Origin: Labilithrix sp.
GTDB taxonomy: Bacteria; Myxococcota_A; Polyangia; Polyangiales; Polyangiaceae
Direction of reading: 5' to 3'
NCBI GenBank assembly: GCA_019637195.1
Contig: JAHBWA010000017.1
Location: 1-64,000 of the forward strand
DNA: 64,000 nucleotides
A model generated the notes under the pieces. The model worked only from the letters and a program-made list of their open reading frames with translations, made no database searches and was not told the DNA's origin. Shown here piece after piece: positions 63,210-64,000 of this stretch. Every line of letters starts with the position of its first letter. Position 1 is the first letter of the stretch. A program made the position numbers and the translations under genes.

Positions 63210-63226
63210 CCTAGGAGAACCGGCTG

Positions 63227-63610
63227 ATGACAACCGACCGAATCCTTGCGATCGCGGATGCGTTCGATGAGCTCCGTGCTCTAGTGACATCTGAGCCGGG
63301 CCTTTCCTCGTTTGCCGAAGTGGTGACGGCTCTGGTTGCCGTCGGGGAGCAGGCTCGGCTCGGCCAGCCGGTTCAGGTCGTTGTGATTCATGACGCAAGC
63401 GCAAGAATTCCAACGGTCGAGTTGGCGAGCCAAATTCTAGCGATCGTGAATCGAACTCCAGGACCTTCCGGTCTCGAAGACGCTACGACGACTCGAACGA
63501 TCGGAGTGTTGCATGCGAATCTAGCCCGAGCTGTCGTCTACACTCTTTTCAAGGACTATCCGGAGCTAATGCGCGGGCGGGTGGCAGACGACGAATCGGA
63601 GGGCTGTTGA
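63227..63610 (+). CDS. Probable immunity protein for the Rhs tip
   Basis: A 127-residue cytoplasmic-type protein from ATG 63227 with a good AGGAGA site, 17 bases after the Rhs stop. Helical N-terminus (ILAIADAFDELRALV), a strand-rich centre (VQVVVIHDASARIPTVEL) and a helical C-terminus (LARAVVYTLFKDYPELM). No known immunity family is recognised. Its position directly after the toxin tip, its small size and the lower GC content are what immunity genes show; the role is inferred from these. The stop overlaps the next possible start as TTGA. Confidence 0.6.
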   Translation: MTTDRILAIADAFDELRALVTSEPGLSSFAEVVTALVAVGEQARLGQPVQVVVIHDASARIPTVELASQILAIVNRTPGPSGLEDATTTRTIGVLHANLARAVVYTLFKDYPELMRGRVADDESEGC

Positions 63611-63852
63611 GCTTGGATCTCGCTCCATCAGCGGGCTGTCGTGAGGTCGGCTTCGGTCGTGTGATCACCTCGGGTTCTCTCCCATTGCTGCTAGCAGCTC
63701 ACGCCGCAACGAGAAGCCGAGGTGGCAGTGCAGCCCAGAACTCGTCGAGCTGGCGTGGAGCTGAGCGATTCGTCGACGCTGCGGTCGGGACCTTCGTAGT
63801 CGGCGTGACGCGGGGCGCGGGGCGCGTGCTGGGCCGAGGCAAGGGAGCGTAA
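63607..63852 (+). CDS. Small hypothetical open frame after the immunity gene
   Basis: An 81-codon frame from TTG 63607, overlapping the previous stop by four bases (TTGA). The product (LSLDLAPSAGCREVGFGRV, ERFVDAAVGTFVVGV near its end) has no recognised domain. The TTG start without a clear ribosome-binding site makes it uncertain. It could be a remnant of another toxin tip end. Confidence 0.3.
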   Translation: MSLDLAPSAGCREVGFGRVITSGSLPLLLAAHAATRSRGGSAAQNSSSWRGAERFVDAAVGTFVVGVTRGAGRVLGRGKGA

Positions 63853-63855
63853 GCC

Positions 63856-64000
63856 GTGACAAATGATTCTGTCTTCCTTCTTCGAGAGGAGTGCGAGAAA
63901 ATCGGCCTCAAAGTCCTCAGCATTCGTACGCAAAAATGGAGCATCGAGTTTCGAAGACGATGGCGGACCGAGTTCGCGCTTCCTGAAACAGATTGGCGAC
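63856..64000 (+). CDS. Partial gene at the right edge, unknown
   Basis: From GTG 63856, four bases after the previous stop and following GGGAG, a frame of 48 codons runs off the window without a stop. It reads VTNDSVFLLREECEKIGLKV then LSIRTQKWSIEFRRRWRTEF, like the N-terminus of a small soluble protein. AT-rich codons (AAA, ATT, GAA) set it apart from the genome and fit the toxin/immunity region. It may be a second immunity gene. Confidence 0.5.
   Translation, partial: MTNDSVFLLREECEKIGLKVLSIRTQKWSIEFRRRWRTEFALPETDWR

Overview
The window reads as chromosomal DNA of a very GC-rich myxobacterium (Myxococcota, probably Polyangiales/Sorangiineae-like). The reasons are the strong G/C preference at third codon positions; the many short lipoproteins with a lipobox cysteine followed by Asp/Pro/Ala-rich linkers; a trypsin-like protease ending in a MYXO-CTERM-type tail; Cys-rich myxobacterial repeat lipoproteins; a DUF1592/DUF1552 pair; and frequent GTG/TTG starts with 4-bp overlaps. 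Species cannot be fixed from the sequence alone. No rRNA, tRNA, CRISPR array or insertion sequence was recognised.

Layout. 1-7 kb: a UdgX-type uracil-DNA glycosylase (cut by the left edge), a lipoprotein, a PAS-GGDEF diguanylate cyclase, and type II secretion genes gspC, a single-pass membrane protein and gspD. 7-14 kb: sulfate activation (cysD, and cysN with a degenerate APS-kinase tail), an acetyltransferase, a MYXO-CTERM protease, a sterol-desaturase-type hydroxylase and a miniature GspC-like protein. 14-21 kb: secreted or membrane proteins (DUF6600-type lipoprotein, endonuclease I, HupE/UreJ-like, GlsB-like, NlpC/P60). 21-27 kb: a tightly packed Uma2 - recQ - trmO run, then purE-purK. 27-34 kb: a diheme c-type lipoprotein, a structured RNA candidate, a PglZ/phosphatase-like protein with Thr/Asp repeats, more lipoproteins and DUF1697. 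34-38 kb: DUF1592 - DUF1552 - Cys-rich lipoprotein, preceded by a perfect 22-bp palindrome. 38-45 kb: a complete cyanophycin make-and-break operon on the minus strand (isoaspartyl dipeptidase, cyanophycinase, cyanophycin synthetase, and a second synthetase-like protein lacking the ATP-grasp domain). 45-51 kb: a malonyl-CoA synthetase-like enzyme, a lipoprotein, and a large fusion of a ParE-like domain, UvrD-type helicase and ankyrin repeats. 51-62 kb: secreted lipoproteins, tandem outer-membrane-type paralogues and duplicated, broken gene fragments. 62-64 kb: an Rhs C-terminal tip with a probable immunity gene, in visibly lower-GC DNA, running off the right edge.

Working together. CysD and CysN make adenylyl sulfate. 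GspC and GspD are the inner-membrane and outer-membrane ends of a type II secretion machine that could export the secreted hydrolases encoded nearby. PurE and PurK catalyse consecutive purine steps. CphA, CphB and IadA form a nitrogen-storage cycle: polymer synthesis, depolymerisation to beta-Asp-Arg, and dipeptide hydrolysis. The Rhs tip and following small genes look like a toxin/immunity module.

The strongest undescribed candidate is the minus-strand intergenic RNA at about 28,027-28,283. It has a promoter-like sequence, pairing 5' and 3' ends, an internal long-range helix, a UUCG-capped hairpin and a rho-independent terminator. All assignments come from reading the sequence; no database search was run.
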